From Prevotellaceae bacterium UBA4359 (lineage in GTDB: Bacteria > Bacteroidota > Bacteroidia > Bacteroidales > Bacteroidaceae), in contig DGSP01000056.1 in NCBI GenBank assembly GCA_002393555.1, forward strand, positions 3,049 through 67,048: DNA of 64,000 nt. Direction: 5' to 3'. The notes under the pieces are model-generated. The model worked only from the letters and a program-made list of their open reading frames with translations, did not search any database and was not told the DNA's origin. Made by a program: the position numbers and the translations under genes. Below, one piece after another: positions 17,188-25,371 of this stretch. Position 1 is the first letter of the stretch. Each line of letters starts with the position of its first letter.

Positions 17188-17916
17188 TTATAATTCTTTG
17201 ATGTTAAATGCGTTGTAACTGATTCCGTCGTCATAGACATCTTCGCCTTCGAACTGCTTGACGAACTTGACCACTTGGATGGTGATGGGCAGGACGAGTA
17301 TTTCGTAGAGGGTTTTTGCCACCACCTGCGTGAGCATCAGTTGCAGCATGATTTCGAGGGGCAGTTGTGGCTTGCCCATGAAGATGTAGGGGAAAATGTA
17401 GAAGGCCAGGGGGAAGAAGATGAGGCTGTCGGCGCTTTCGCCTGCGAGGGTGGAGAGGATGGCGCGCATGGAGAAGTGATAGTCGAAGTGGCCTTTGTTG
17501 CGGTCGGCCATCTTCATCTTGCTCATGACGAGGGCATTGAGGAATGAACCGATGATGAAGGCCAGCAGGCTGGCTATGGCCACTTGCGGGGCGAAGGCGA
17601 ACACTTGCTTGAAGGCTTCGTCGCTGCCTTCCACTGCGGCAGGAAGAGAACATGCTATGCCGCCCAGAATCACGACGAAGAAGTTCATGATGAAGCCCAG
17701 CCAGATGGTGAGTCGGGCTTTTCGGTAGCCCCACACTTCGGCTATGACGTCGTTGAGAATGTAGGAGATGGGAAACACGAGGAAACCACAGGTGAGGGTG
17801 ATAGGGCCCCATGCACGGAATACTTTGGTTTCGAGAAGATTGGATGCCACCAGACAGGTGCAGAAGAGGATTCCTGCAATCATGAAGGAAACGCTCACTT
17901 GTTTTCTTGATTTCAT
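17188..17916 (-). CDS. yhhQ: Queuosine precursor transporter, YhhQ/DUF165 family
   Basis: 242-residue integral membrane protein with about six hydrophobic segments. SNLLETKVF, FPISYILNDVIAEVWGYRKAR and KTLYEILVLPI are typical of the VUT/YhhQ family, which imports preQ0, preQ1 or queuine. Pairing with queF in one operon supports this role. The ATG at 17916 is chosen because the upstream in-frame TTG (17946) would place codons inside the preQ1-I-like leader structures. Expression is probably set by that leader (17917-18034). Confidence 0.92.
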   Translation of the reverse strand: MKSRKQVSVSFMIAGILFCTCLVASNLLETKVFRAWGPITLTCGFLVFPISYILNDVIAEVWGYRKARLTIWLGFIMNFFVVILGGIACSLPAAVEGSDEAFKQVFAFAPQVAIASLLAFIIGSFLNALVMSKMKMADRNKGHFDYHFSMRAILSTLAGESADSLIFFPLAFYIFPYIFMGKPQLPLEIMLQLMLTQVVAKTLYEILVLPITIQVVKFVKQFEGEDVYDDGISYNAFNIKEL

Positions 17917-18034
17917 TTTTTTCTTGTTTTTTACGAGGTTCGTCAAGCACTCGCTTGTTTTTTACGTGGTTAATATTGATACAAGTACACGCCTGTTTTG
18001 ACGAGGTGTTCAGGCACTCGGACTCTGCGAATCG
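17917..18034 (-). promoter_or_regulatory. Triple tandem preQ1-I-like riboswitch leader of yhhQ-queF
   Basis: Read on the minus strand, three pseudoknot units abut with no spacer: unit 1 at 18020-17992, unit 2 at 17991-17954, unit 3 at 17953-17923; six A residues then precede the ATG. Each has a 4-bp P1 stem (CGAG/CUCG, CGUG/CACG, CGAG/CUCG), a loop starting U(G/A)C(C/U)UG, and an A-rich tail (UCAAAACAGG or UAAAAAACAAG). The tail end pairs with the loop: CCUG with CAGG in unit 1, CUUG with CAAG in units 2 and 3. Both helices covary. Unit 1 has the U-N-C...ACAC arrangement of preQ1-I class riboswitches; units 2 and 3 carry A where that class has the ligand-pairing C. Unit 3 would hide the A-rich tract next to the start codon, suggesting translational control. 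Confidence 0.75.
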
Positions 18035-18038
18035 GGTG

Positions 18039-18046
18039 CAAAGGTA
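18039..18046 (-). promoter_or_regulatory. Promoter box for yhhQ-queF
   Basis: TACCTTTG on the minus strand. The start would fall near 18034, so the leader is about 118 nt and consists almost wholly of the three pseudoknot units. Confidence 0.65.
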
Positions 18047-18064
18047 GTGATTTTGGGCAAAAAG

Positions 18065-18151
18065 TGAAGGGCGAAGAGCGAAAAATCTAAGTATCTCCCA
18101 TCCGAATGGCTTGTAAAATGGATTTTTTCACTCTTCATTTGTCATTTTTCA
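18065..18151. repeat. Inverted GTGAAGG/TTTTTCA heptamer arrays around CCATCCGAATGG
   Basis: Left arm: three 7-bp-phased words (GTGAAGG, GCGAAGA, GCGAAAA; 18065-18085). Right arm: four of the complement type (TTTTTCA, CTCTTCA, TTTGTCA, TTTTTCA; 18124-18151). The core has the palindrome-like CCATCCGAATGG (18099-18110), which recurs as CCATCCGGATGG at 30372-30383. Same layout as 14469-14566. It separates the divergent yhhQ and glycosyltransferase promoters. Confidence 0.7.
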
Positions 18152-18164
18152 CTTCTTTTTTTTC

Positions 18165-18192
18165 TTTGTCTCACTTCATTTCTCTATCTTTG
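18165..18192 (+). promoter_or_regulatory. Promoter for the glycosyltransferase-SpoIID-MFS group
   Basis: TTTG at 18165-18168 and TATCTTTG at 18185-18192 match the -33 and -7 elements of Bacteroidetes sigma-ABfr promoters with a 16-bp gap. The leader to the ATG at 18247 is about 50 nt. Confidence 0.65.
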
Positions 18193-18246
18193 CACACAAA
18201 TCAATTAACATTGTTTAATATTTTTTCATAACCTCAAGAGAATAAT

Positions 18247-20769
18247 ATGAATAGCATCATCAACAGTGGTATAGATTGCTTTGTTGTCTATGCTGATGCT
18301 GAAACGACCCTGAACACCTTGAAACAGTTGCGTGAAGAGCCGTTGGTCAAGAATATATATGTGCTGATGACCGGTGAGGAACCGTGTCCTTTCATGGGAT
18401 GTGAGGTGATTCGTGTCGATAACTATTTGAGTTCGGCCACGGTGAAGAAGGTGGCTGAGGCCATACGTGAACCTTTCGCGCTGATGTGTCTGAAGCAGAC
18501 AGGCATCACCTTTGGCTATCAAGCCATCAGGCGTATGTGTCTGGTGGCCAGCAGCGTGGATTCGTCGGTGGTGTATTCCGACCGCTACAAGATGAGTGGC
18601 GGGCAGATAGTCAAGTGTCCCACGATGGACTTCTACTATGGCAGTGTGCGTGATGATTTTGACTTCGGCCCGGTCATGCTCTTTGCTTCGGTCACGCTCC
18701 AGAAGTATGTGGAGGAAAACCCGCATGCCAACTATCAGTTCTCGGGTTGGTACGACCTGCATCTGTTCAGTCTGCGCCGCAAGCGCACGGCAGCCTTGTT
18801 CCACGTGAGGGAGTTTCTCTACACCGAGGAGGAGCAGGACCTGCGGAAGAGTGGGGAGAAGCAGTTTGACTATGTTGACCCGCGCAATCGCGAGGTGCAG
18901 AAGGAACGCGAGAGGGTGTGTACCGAACACCTGAAGGTGATAGGCTCCTACATCGACCCCGATAGCATCGTGGAGGTGTCGGTGGAACGCTATGACTTCG
19001 ACCGCGAGGCATCGGTCATCATCCCGGTGCGCAACCGTGTGAAAACGATAGAAGATGCCATCAGAAGTGCCCTCTCCCAGCGCACCACCTTCGAGTTCAA
19101 TGTGATAGTGGTGGATAACCACTCGACCGATGGCACCACCGAAGTCGTGGAGAAAATGGTGAAAGAAGATTCGCGAGTGGTGCATATCATTCCTACTCGT
19201 GGAGACCTGGGCATCGGCGGCTGCTGGAGTTTGGCTTTCAACGATGCCCGATGCGGACGCTTCGCCGTGCAGTTGGACAGCGACGACCTCTACAGCGGCA
19301 CCGACACTTTGCAGCGCATTGTCGATAAGTTCTACGAAGAGCACTGTGGCATGGTCATCGGCTCTTACCGAATGTGCAACTTCCAGTTGGAAACCCTGCC
19401 TCCCGGACTGATAGACCATCGTGAATGGACTCCTGAGAACGGACATAATAATGCCTTGCGAATCAACGGACTGGGTGCGCCTCGTGCATTCTTCACCCCC
19501 TTGCTCCGGCGTATCGGCATGCCCAACACTTCCTATGGCGAGGACTATGCCGTGGGGCTGGCTTTCTGCCGCAAGTATAAGATAGGCCGAATCTACGACG
19601 AACTGTATCTCTGCCGCCGTTGGGAGGGCAACAGCGATGCTGCTCTGACTCCCGACCAGGTGAACCGCAATAACATCTACAAGGACAGTCTCCGCACGAT
19701 GGAAATTATTGACCGCCGCCGTCTGAACGAGTTCTGGCAGAGCAATGTGACCGACGACTCGGCCAACGACCTCTACAATGCTCAGTTGCCCCTCTGGAAG
19801 ACTGCTGCCGAACGGTACAGCCAGTTGAGTGGGGTGGAAACCAAGAGCATGGAGGCCGATGGCTGCAAACTCTTGGTGCAGCACAACCCGGCCCGCATCG
19901 TCTCGACAGGAGCCAAGGTGGATGCCGAAACCATCAAGCGGCGTCCCTGTTTCCTCTGCGATGTGAACCGTCCCGACGAGCAAATCAGTGTGCCGTTGCT
20001 GAAGAAGTATCACCTGCTGGTCAATCCCAATCCCATTCTCCCCAAGCATTTCACCATCCCCTTGCGGCATCACCGCAGGCAGGAAATCCTTAGCCACTAT
20101 GAGGACATGATGGAAATCACGTCGCAACTCAAAGAGATGTTCGTCTTCTACAATGGCCCCTATTGCGGTGCCAGTGCCCCCGACCACATGCACTTCCAGG
20201 CAGGAGCGCGTGGCGTGGTTCCCTTGGAACGCGACTGGATGAGGCTTTACAAGCCGCAACTTTCACGCATCTGGCCCATCAGCGAAGAAGAGTATCTGGA
20301 AGCCGTGAAGATGTATCTGGTGGCCGACAGCACAGGCGTGTTTAGTTTGCGTGGCTATTTGTGTCCGGGAGTGGTCATCATCACCCGCACACCGTATGCC
20401 AACAAGGTGCTCTTTGAGAAAATCTACAACTCCCTGCCCATTCCTGAAGGACACTACGAGCCGATGATGAACATTGTGGCATGGTCGGAGGGGGGTGCCG
20501 ACGACGACTATGCTCGCATCGTGAGCATCATCCTGCCTCGTGCCAAGCACCGCCCCGACTGCTATTTCTTTACAGACCAGAAACAGGTGATGGTCAGCCC
20601 CGGCGCGCTCGACATGTGCGGCATGCTCATCACCCCCCGCAAGGAAGACTTCGAGCGGATGAATGGCGAGTTGGCCAAGTCCATCATCAGCGAATGTGCC
20701 ATGTCGCTCGACGACGAACTGGAGATGGTCATGAATTTAAAGGGGGGGGTAATTTCTGACTCGAAATAA
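18247..20769 (+). CDS. Fusion of a GT2 glycosyltransferase and a GalT/Ap4A-phosphorylase-like (DUF4922) domain
   Basis: 840 residues in three parts. Residues 1-245 form a nucleotide-sugar-transferase-like lead of unclear role. Residues about 255-460 are a GT-A family 2 glycosyltransferase: ASVIIPVRNRV, VIVVDNHSTDGT, and the metal-binding LDSDD at 343-347. Residues about 530-820 match DUF4922, related to HIT-superfamily nucleotidylyl transferases/phosphorylases, with CFLCDVNRP and H647-M-H649-F-Q651 in the place of the GalT HxHxQ catalytic site. No signal peptide or membrane helix is visible, so it is probably cytosolic. It leads a four-gene run with a SpoIID-like protein and two AmpG-like transporters; a role in cell-wall sugar recycling is inference. 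Confidence 0.75.
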   Translation: MNSIINSGIDCFVVYADAETTLNTLKQLREEPLVKNIYVLMTGEEPCPFMGCEVIRVDNYLSSATVKKVAEAIREPFALMCLKQTGITFGYQAIRRMCLVASSVDSSVVYSDRYKMSGGQIVKCPTMDFYYGSVRDDFDFGPVMLFASVTLQKYVEENPHANYQFSGWYDLHLFSLRRKRTAALFHVREFLYTEEEQDLRKSGEKQFDYVDPRNREVQKERERVCTEHLKVIGSYIDPDSIVEVSVERYDFDREASVIIPVRNRVKTIEDAIRSALSQRTTFEFNVIVVDNHSTDGTTEVVEKMVKEDSRVVHIIPTRGDLGIGGCWSLAFNDARCGRFAVQLDSDDLYSGTDTLQRIVDKFYEEHCGMVIGSYRMCNFQLETLPPGLIDHREWTPENGHNNALRINGLGAPRAFFTPLLRRIGMPNTSYGEDYAVGLAFCRKYKIGRIYDELYLCRRWEGNSDAALTPDQVNRNNIYKDSLRTMEIIDRRRLNEFWQSNVTDDSANDLYNAQLPLWKTAAERYSQLSGVETKSMEADGCKLLVQHNPARIVSTGAKVDAETIKRRPCFLCDVNRPDEQISVPLLKKYHLLVNPNPILPKHFTIPLRHHRRQEILSHYEDMMEITSQLKEMFVFYNGPYCGASAPDHMHFQAGARGVVPLERDWMRLYKPQLSRIWPISEEEYLEAVKMYLVADSTGVFSLRGYLCPGVVIITRTPYANKVLFEKIYNSLPIPEGHYEPMMNIVAWSEGGADDDYARIVSIILPRAKHRPDCYFFTDQKQVMVSPGALDMCGMLITPRKEDFERMNGELAKSIISECAMSLDDELEMVMNLKGGVISDSK

Positions 20770-20795
20770 TAGGACTTACGGATGATTCTCGTTTG

Positions 20796-21989
20796 ATGAT
20801 GCAGGAAAAAAGTGTCAGAGTCGGCATCGTGAGGGCCGAAAGTATAGGTGTGGTTTTCCATTCAGAGTATCTGCTGGATGGAAAACCCTTTATTGGTGAA
20901 TGCACCTTTTCTCCATCTGGTGAAAAGCGGTTCTTCGCTCCACAGTCGCCCGATGCCACCTTCACGTTGAAAGACGTGGTGATTGGGGTGGGTTTTCACT
21001 GGGAACGTAAGGAAGAGCAGACCTTCTGTGGTGCCTTGGAACTGCAGCCCGAGGAGGGCATGCTGAGAGCCGTCAATGTCGTGCCTGTGGAGACTTATCT
21101 GACCAGTGTCATCAGCAGCGAGATGAGTGCCAATGCCTCGCTCGAACTGCTGAAGGCGCATGCCGTCATCTCGCGCAGTTGGCTCATGGTCATGATGTCA
21201 GCCTCTGGGCAAGGGAGCCATCCACATTCGGGAAAGTCCTTCCACGAGCAGTTGTCGGCAGACTCTGTCATCCGTTGGTATGACAGCGAGGCACACCAAG
21301 GCTTCGATGTGTGTGCCGACGACCATTGCCAACGCTATCAGGGCATTACGAGGCAAACAAACCCTCAGGTGGTGGAAGCCATTGCAGCCACTCGTGGGCA
21401 GGTGCTCACCTACGATGGGAAGATTTGTGATGCCCGCTTCTCCAAGTGTTGCGGCGGCACGACCGAGGTTTTTGAGTCATGTTGGGAGCCAGTCCGCCAC
21501 CCCTATCTGGTGGCCAAGTCCGACCCCTATTGCCACACGACCGACCGGCGAATCCTCTCGCAAGTGCTGAACAACTACGACCAAGAGACCACGGACTTCT
21601 ATCAGTGGACCGTGCGCTACACAACCGAAGAACTGAGCGAACTCGTCAGCCGCAAGTCGGGCATCGACTTCGGGCGCATTCTTGCTTTGGAACCCCTTCA
21701 GCGAGGCCCTTCAGGACGCATCATCACCCTGCGGATAGTGGGCGAGAAATGCACGGTGACTGTGGGCAAGGAACTGGAAATCCGCAAGTGGCTCAGCGAG
21801 TCGCACCTCTACTCCTCAGCCTTCACCGTGGAACAGACCGGCGACGGCTTCCTTCTGCACGGGCGAGGGTGGGGACATGGTGTGGGACTCTGCCAGATTG
21901 GTGCAGCCGTGATGGGCGACCAGGGCATTCCCTACCAAGAGATACTCTCCTTCTATTATCCCGGTGCAGAACTGACAAAACAATGGTGA
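20796..21989 (+). CDS. SpoIID/LytB-domain protein
   Basis: 397 residues. VETYLTSVISSEMSANASLELLKAHAVISRSW is the SpoIID core (written here in parts: VETYLTSVISSEM, then LKAHAVISRSW), and the C-terminal GRGWGHGVGLCQIGAAVMG is the usual second signature. SpoIID enzymes are lytic transglycosylases that act on stem-peptide-free glycan in sporulating bacteria; in Bacteroidetes their role is not established. Unlike most relatives, no signal peptide is visible at the start, and none is seen with the alternative ATG at 20799. It begins 26 bp after the fusion gene and is probably cotranscribed. Confidence 0.82.
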   Translation: MMQEKSVRVGIVRAESIGVVFHSEYLLDGKPFIGECTFSPSGEKRFFAPQSPDATFTLKDVVIGVGFHWERKEEQTFCGALELQPEEGMLRAVNVVPVETYLTSVISSEMSANASLELLKAHAVISRSWLMVMMSASGQGSHPHSGKSFHEQLSADSVIRWYDSEAHQGFDVCADDHCQRYQGITRQTNPQVVEAIAATRGQVLTYDGKICDARFSKCCGGTTEVFESCWEPVRHPYLVAKSDPYCHTTDRRILSQVLNNYDQETTDFYQWTVRYTTEELSELVSRKSGIDFGRILALEPLQRGPSGRIITLRIVGEKCTVTVGKELEIRKWLSESHLYSSAFTVEQTGDGFLLHGRGWGHGVGLCQIGAAVMGDQGIPYQEILSFYYPGAELTKQW

Positions 21990-22016
21990 TATTTCTCCCA
22001 CAGAACAGATAAAGAC

Positions 22017-23294
22017 GTGACACTCAAGCAACAACACAGCCCGTGGCTCTGGATTCCGAGCCTTTGCGCCGCCGAAGAGATTCCGATGGCAGTGGTCATG
22101 TATGTGGCCCTCATCATGCTCATGCAGTTCGGAGCCAACGAGGTCATGGCCTCCTTCTATGCCGCCATGCTCTTCCTGCCGTGGGTCATGAAGTCTTATC
22201 TCTACAACATGGTGCGCAGGTCAGGCTCTTTCCGGCGCAACCTCCATGTGGTGGAGTCGCTCCTGTTCCTCTGCCTCATGGGCATTGCCGTCTATATCGC
22301 CGAAGCCAAGGTGGAAGTGTGGCTCCTCTTCCTGCTCCTGCTGCTCCTCTCCTGCCTTTGTGCGTGGCACGAACTCCTCTCCCGTCTCTACTACAGCCGA
22401 GTCCTCTCCCCCCATCAGCAACCTCTCTTCATGAACACCAAGATGCTCTCCTCGCAGGTGGTGCTGGTGGTCACCTACGGCCTGCTCATCATCGTAGCCG
22501 GCTTCTTCGAGGTCTTCTTTCGCAGTTATCAGAAGGCTTGGGCCATGGAGAGTTCCCTCGTGGCAGGCGGATTCCTCCTCTTTCTGGTGCTGAACGTCAT
22601 CTTCCTGCCCACTCCCCGCATCAACGACCCTTACCGCCCCGACACGCTCTCCCACACCGTGAGGAAAGAACTGCATGTGCTCTCGCGCATTCAGCAGAAG
22701 CCCCACGTGCTGGCCGTCTTGCTCAGCCTCTTCCTCCTTCTCCTGCCTCCAGCCCTCATGTTCAACACCCGCGTCTTCTTCCTCTTCGCATCCGTCGAAA
22801 CGGGCGGACTCGGCTGCTCGGTGCAGGATGTCGGCTTCGCCCAAGGCACCATCGGTGTGCTGGCCTTCTCCATCGGCATCACGTTGGGCCGTGCCTTGGC
22901 CCGCAAGCACGGCGACCCAGCCCTCTTCTGGCCCGCAGCCATCGTGCTGACCCTCTCGCCGCTCTCCTATCTGCTCATGGCACACCATCCACAGTCTGAC
23001 AGCATGTTCCTCCTCTGCTGCACCACCTTTTTCGCCCAACTCTGCTTCGGCTTCGGACTCACCGTGTGCCGTCCCTTCGTCACCTACATCTCCGCACAGC
23101 GCTACCGCTATACCACCAATCCCCTCTATGTGCCCCTTGTGGCCAGCCTCATGGTCGTGCCCATGGCCCTGTCGGGATGGCTCTGCCAGACGCTGGGCCA
23201 CCCCCTCTTCTTCACCCTCGCAGCCAGCCTCGCCCCCGTGGCTTGGCTGGTGACTGCAGTCTGTAAAACAAAACAATGGATAAACCAACTATGA
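22017..23294 (+). CDS. MFS transporter, AmpG-like (first of a pair)
   Basis: 425 residues with about 12 hydrophobic segments. The opening PWLWIPSLCAAEEIPMAVVMYVALIM and LPWVMKSY correspond position by position to WVPSLYLGESLPFSAVML and LPWVIKPIWSP of the next gene, so the two are paralogues. The latter motif is AmpG-like (muropeptide permease). Here the substrate-side motif is more diverged. The start is GTG at 22017; the nearest ATG would remove part of helix 1. The 3' end overlaps the next gene by 19 bp. Confidence 0.8.
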   Translation: MTLKQQHSPWLWIPSLCAAEEIPMAVVMYVALIMLMQFGANEVMASFYAAMLFLPWVMKSYLYNMVRRSGSFRRNLHVVESLLFLCLMGIAVYIAEAKVEVWLLFLLLLLLSCLCAWHELLSRLYYSRVLSPHQQPLFMNTKMLSSQVVLVVTYGLLIIVAGFFEVFFRSYQKAWAMESSLVAGGFLLFLVLNVIFLPTPRINDPYRPDTLSHTVRKELHVLSRIQQKPHVLAVLLSLFLLLLPPALMFNTRVFFLFASVETGGLGCSVQDVGFAQGTIGVLAFSIGITLGRALARKHGDPALFWPAAIVLTLSPLSYLLMAHHPQSDSMFLLCCTTFFAQLCFGFGLTVCRPFVTYISAQRYRYTTNPLYVPLVASLMVVPMALSGWLCQTLGHPLFFTLAASLAPVAWLVTAVCKTKQWINQL

Positions 23295-24592
23295 ATCAAA
23301 AGAAAGCAAAAGCCTACGCATGGGTGCCCAGCCTCTATCTGGGCGAATCATTACCATTTTCAGCCGTCATGCTTATATCGGTCATCATGTTCAAAGAACT
23401 GGGACTGACCGATGGACAAATCACGTTCTATACAGGTTGGCTCGGCCTTCCGTGGGTCATCAAGCCCATCTGGAGTCCGATAATAGATAACATCAAGACC
23501 AAACGCTGGTGGATTGTGTCCATGCAATTCTTCATGGGAGTCGCCTTGGCACTCGTCGCCTTCACCTTGCCCACCCCTTTCTGGTTCCAAGGGTCATTAG
23601 CCATTTTCGTGCTCATCGCTTTTGCCAGTGCCACCCACGACATCTCAGCCGATGGCTTCTACATCATCGGCCTGCCCGACAAGGAGCAGGAACTCTATGT
23701 GGGAGTGCGCAACACCTTCTACCGCATCGGCATGGTCATCGGGCAAGGAGGACTTGTGCTTCTGGCAGGCTATATACAGAATCTAATCAAGGAGGGTAAC
23801 TTAGATTTTTCACTTTTCACATTTCACTTTTCACTTTCATCCATTATAGCCTCATGGATGGTGGTCTTCCTCATCTTGGGTGTCCTCATGTTCCTTTTGG
23901 GACTTTATCACGCCTTCATGCTTCCCAAGGTGGAAACCGAACACTTCGACTTCAAGGAGCAAATGTATGAGTTCAGCCGCACCCTGATAGTTTTCCTCAC
24001 CAAACCCCACCTCATCTCAGCCCTCTGTTTCATCCTCCTGTTCCGTTTGCCCGAAGGACTCTTGACCAAGATAGTGCCCCTTTTCCTCACCCGCACCTCA
24101 GCCGAAGGCGGCCTCGGCATGAGCGATGTCGATTTCGGCTTCATCTACGGCACCCTCGGCGTCATCGGACTCCTCCTCGGCGGCATCGTGGGCGGATGGG
24201 CCGTGTCCAAATGGGGACTGAAACGCTGCCTCTGGCCCTTGGTGCTCTGCATCACCCTGCCCGACATCGTCTATGTTTATCTCAGTTATTACCCCACCGA
24301 CAACCTCTGGCTCGTCGGCTCCTGTGTGTGCATCGAACAAATCGGCTACGGCCTTGGCTTTGCCGCCTACACCCTCTATCTCGTCACCTTCTCCCGAGGC
24401 GAACACTCCACCACCGTCTTCTCCATCTGCACCGCTGGCCAATACTTCGGTGGTGTGATGATTCCCGGCATGGTCTCCGGCCTCATCTCCGAAAACATCG
24501 GCTACCAGAGTTTCTTCTGGATCGTCATGGCCTTCTGCCTCGTCACCTTCGCCGTCACCGCATTTGTGAAGATTGAAGACCACCAGGAATAA
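23276..24592 (+). CDS. MFS transporter, AmpG-like (second of a pair)
   Basis: 438 residues, 12 predicted membrane segments. GLPWVIKPIWSPIIDNIKTKRWW, ADGFYIIGLPDKEQELYVGVRNTFYRIGM and the GEHSTTVFSICTAGQYFGG stretch resemble AmpG and related muropeptide/saccharide permeases. Residues about 177-186 (FSLFTFHFSL) are encoded by a run of four 7-bp words (TTTTTCA, CTTTTCA, CATTTCA, CTTTTCA; 23806-23833), a low-complexity insert in a loop or helix. The gene overlaps its paralogue by 19 bp and is last in the group; array E and a hairpin follow. Confidence 0.85.
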   Translation: MDKPTMNQKKAKAYAWVPSLYLGESLPFSAVMLISVIMFKELGLTDGQITFYTGWLGLPWVIKPIWSPIIDNIKTKRWWIVSMQFFMGVALALVAFTLPTPFWFQGSLAIFVLIAFASATHDISADGFYIIGLPDKEQELYVGVRNTFYRIGMVIGQGGLVLLAGYIQNLIKEGNLDFSLFTFHFSLSSIIASWMVVFLILGVLMFLLGLYHAFMLPKVETEHFDFKEQMYEFSRTLIVFLTKPHLISALCFILLFRLPEGLLTKIVPLFLTRTSAEGGLGMSDVDFGFIYGTLGVIGLLLGGIVGGWAVSKWGLKRCLWPLVLCITLPDIVYVYLSYYPTDNLWLVGSCVCIEQIGYGLGFAAYTLYLVTFSRGEHSTTVFSICTAGQYFGGVMIPGMVSGLISENIGYQSFFWIVMAFCLVTFAVTAFVKIEDHQE

Positions 24593-24682
24593 AACCCTAT
24601 TCCTCGACTACACAAAACCGTACCCCTCGATTGCGCCATACTGTAGCCGAGGGGTACACCCCTTCGTACCCCTCGGCTACGA
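24591..24682. repeat. Intergenic array E: four GTACCCCTCGGCTAC-type units, 23 bp pitch
   Basis: Units at about 24597-24612 (degenerate), 24620-24635, 24643-24657 (inverted) and 24666-24681, with forward copies 23 and 46 bp apart. The left edge is TAAAACC. The core is the same as in array D (9317-9381). It lies just after the MFS stop in the convergent gap with the DUF5606 gene. Confidence 0.8.
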
Positions 24683-24776
24683 TAAGCAGCAGAAAAGAAA
24701 AACTTATGTTTTATGGTAGAGATGGGTGTGAGTGTGTAGTTGATATGCTTTACTCGCAGCGGTCTATACATATAAG

Positions 24777-24810
24777 TTCGGCCAAGTGCATCGGGTTGCA
24801 CTTGGCCGAA
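24777..24810. terminator. Bidirectional hairpin between the MFS and DUF5606 genes
   Basis: Perfect 14-bp stem TTCGGCCAAGTGCA / TGCACTTGGCCGAA with a 6-nt loop, followed on the plus strand by TGTTTGTTGTTTT. It is placed between two convergent genes, so it may serve both. Confidence 0.7.
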
Positions 24811-24876
24811 TGTTTGTTGTTTTATCTGCACTATTCCGCTCCATTTGTGGTTTTTATGCTGCGGAATGCTTGGGAC

Positions 24877-25347
24877 TTACTTGTTGAGTGTGGGCTGTTT
24901 GGGCTCTGCTTGCTCGGTTTCTTCTCCTTCGGTTGTTTTTTCTTCTTCCTTGCTCTCAAACTCGGTGATGCCGTCGGCGGTGAGGATGTTGTACCATGAG
25001 AGGACTTTGCGCATGTCGCTGACACGCACACGATCTGTGTCGTAGGTGGGGAGAACTTCGGTGAAGAAGGCGATGATGTCGTCTTGTGAGGCTTTCTTGG
25101 GGGAAAGGTCGAGAGGCTTGTCGCCGTAGTGCTGTTTGATGGACTCGAAGACGGAGGCGAGGCTGACTTCGCTGTCGTCGTTGGTGTAGATGGAGATGTC
25201 GCCGAGCGACACTACGCGGTCGGCTCCGAAGGCTGGGATGCGCTTTTTCTGTGCATCGACGGTCTCGACGATGAGGCTCTTGTTGCCTCGTGACACGAGT
25301 TTGTAAAGCCCGGGCTTGCCTGAGATGGCGAGAATTTTCTTAATCAT
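24877..25347 (-). CDS. DUF5606 family protein
   Basis: 156 residues starting MIKKILAISGKPGLYKLVSRG, a pattern characteristic of the Bacteroidetes DUF5606 family (small cytosolic protein with an SH3-like N-terminal half and a helical middle, VFESIKQHYG). The last 25 residues are a Glu/Thr/Gln-rich unstructured tail. Function is unknown. It is followed, in transcription order from upstream, by no other gene; coaE and a YbbR gene precede it on the same strand. Confidence 0.8.
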   Translation of the reverse strand: MIKKILAISGKPGLYKLVSRGNKSLIVETVDAQKKRIPAFGADRVVSLGDISIYTNDDSEVSLASVFESIKQHYGDKPLDLSPKKASQDDIIAFFTEVLPTYDTDRVRVSDMRKVLSWYNILTADGITEFESKEEEKTTEGEETEQAEPKQPTLNK

Positions 25348-25371
25348 AGTTATTATTTACAATTAGACAAT

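Noticed and set aside
17917..17946. Upstream TTG start for yhhQ giving MTNLVKNKKK
   Set aside because: It would translate the third pseudoknot unit; the family starts near the ATG at 17916.
18226..20259. Long open frame (677 codons) on the minus strand opposite the GT2-phosphorylase fusion
   Set aside because: His/Val-rich composition, no recognisable motif; it is the antisense shadow of a gene with clear domains.
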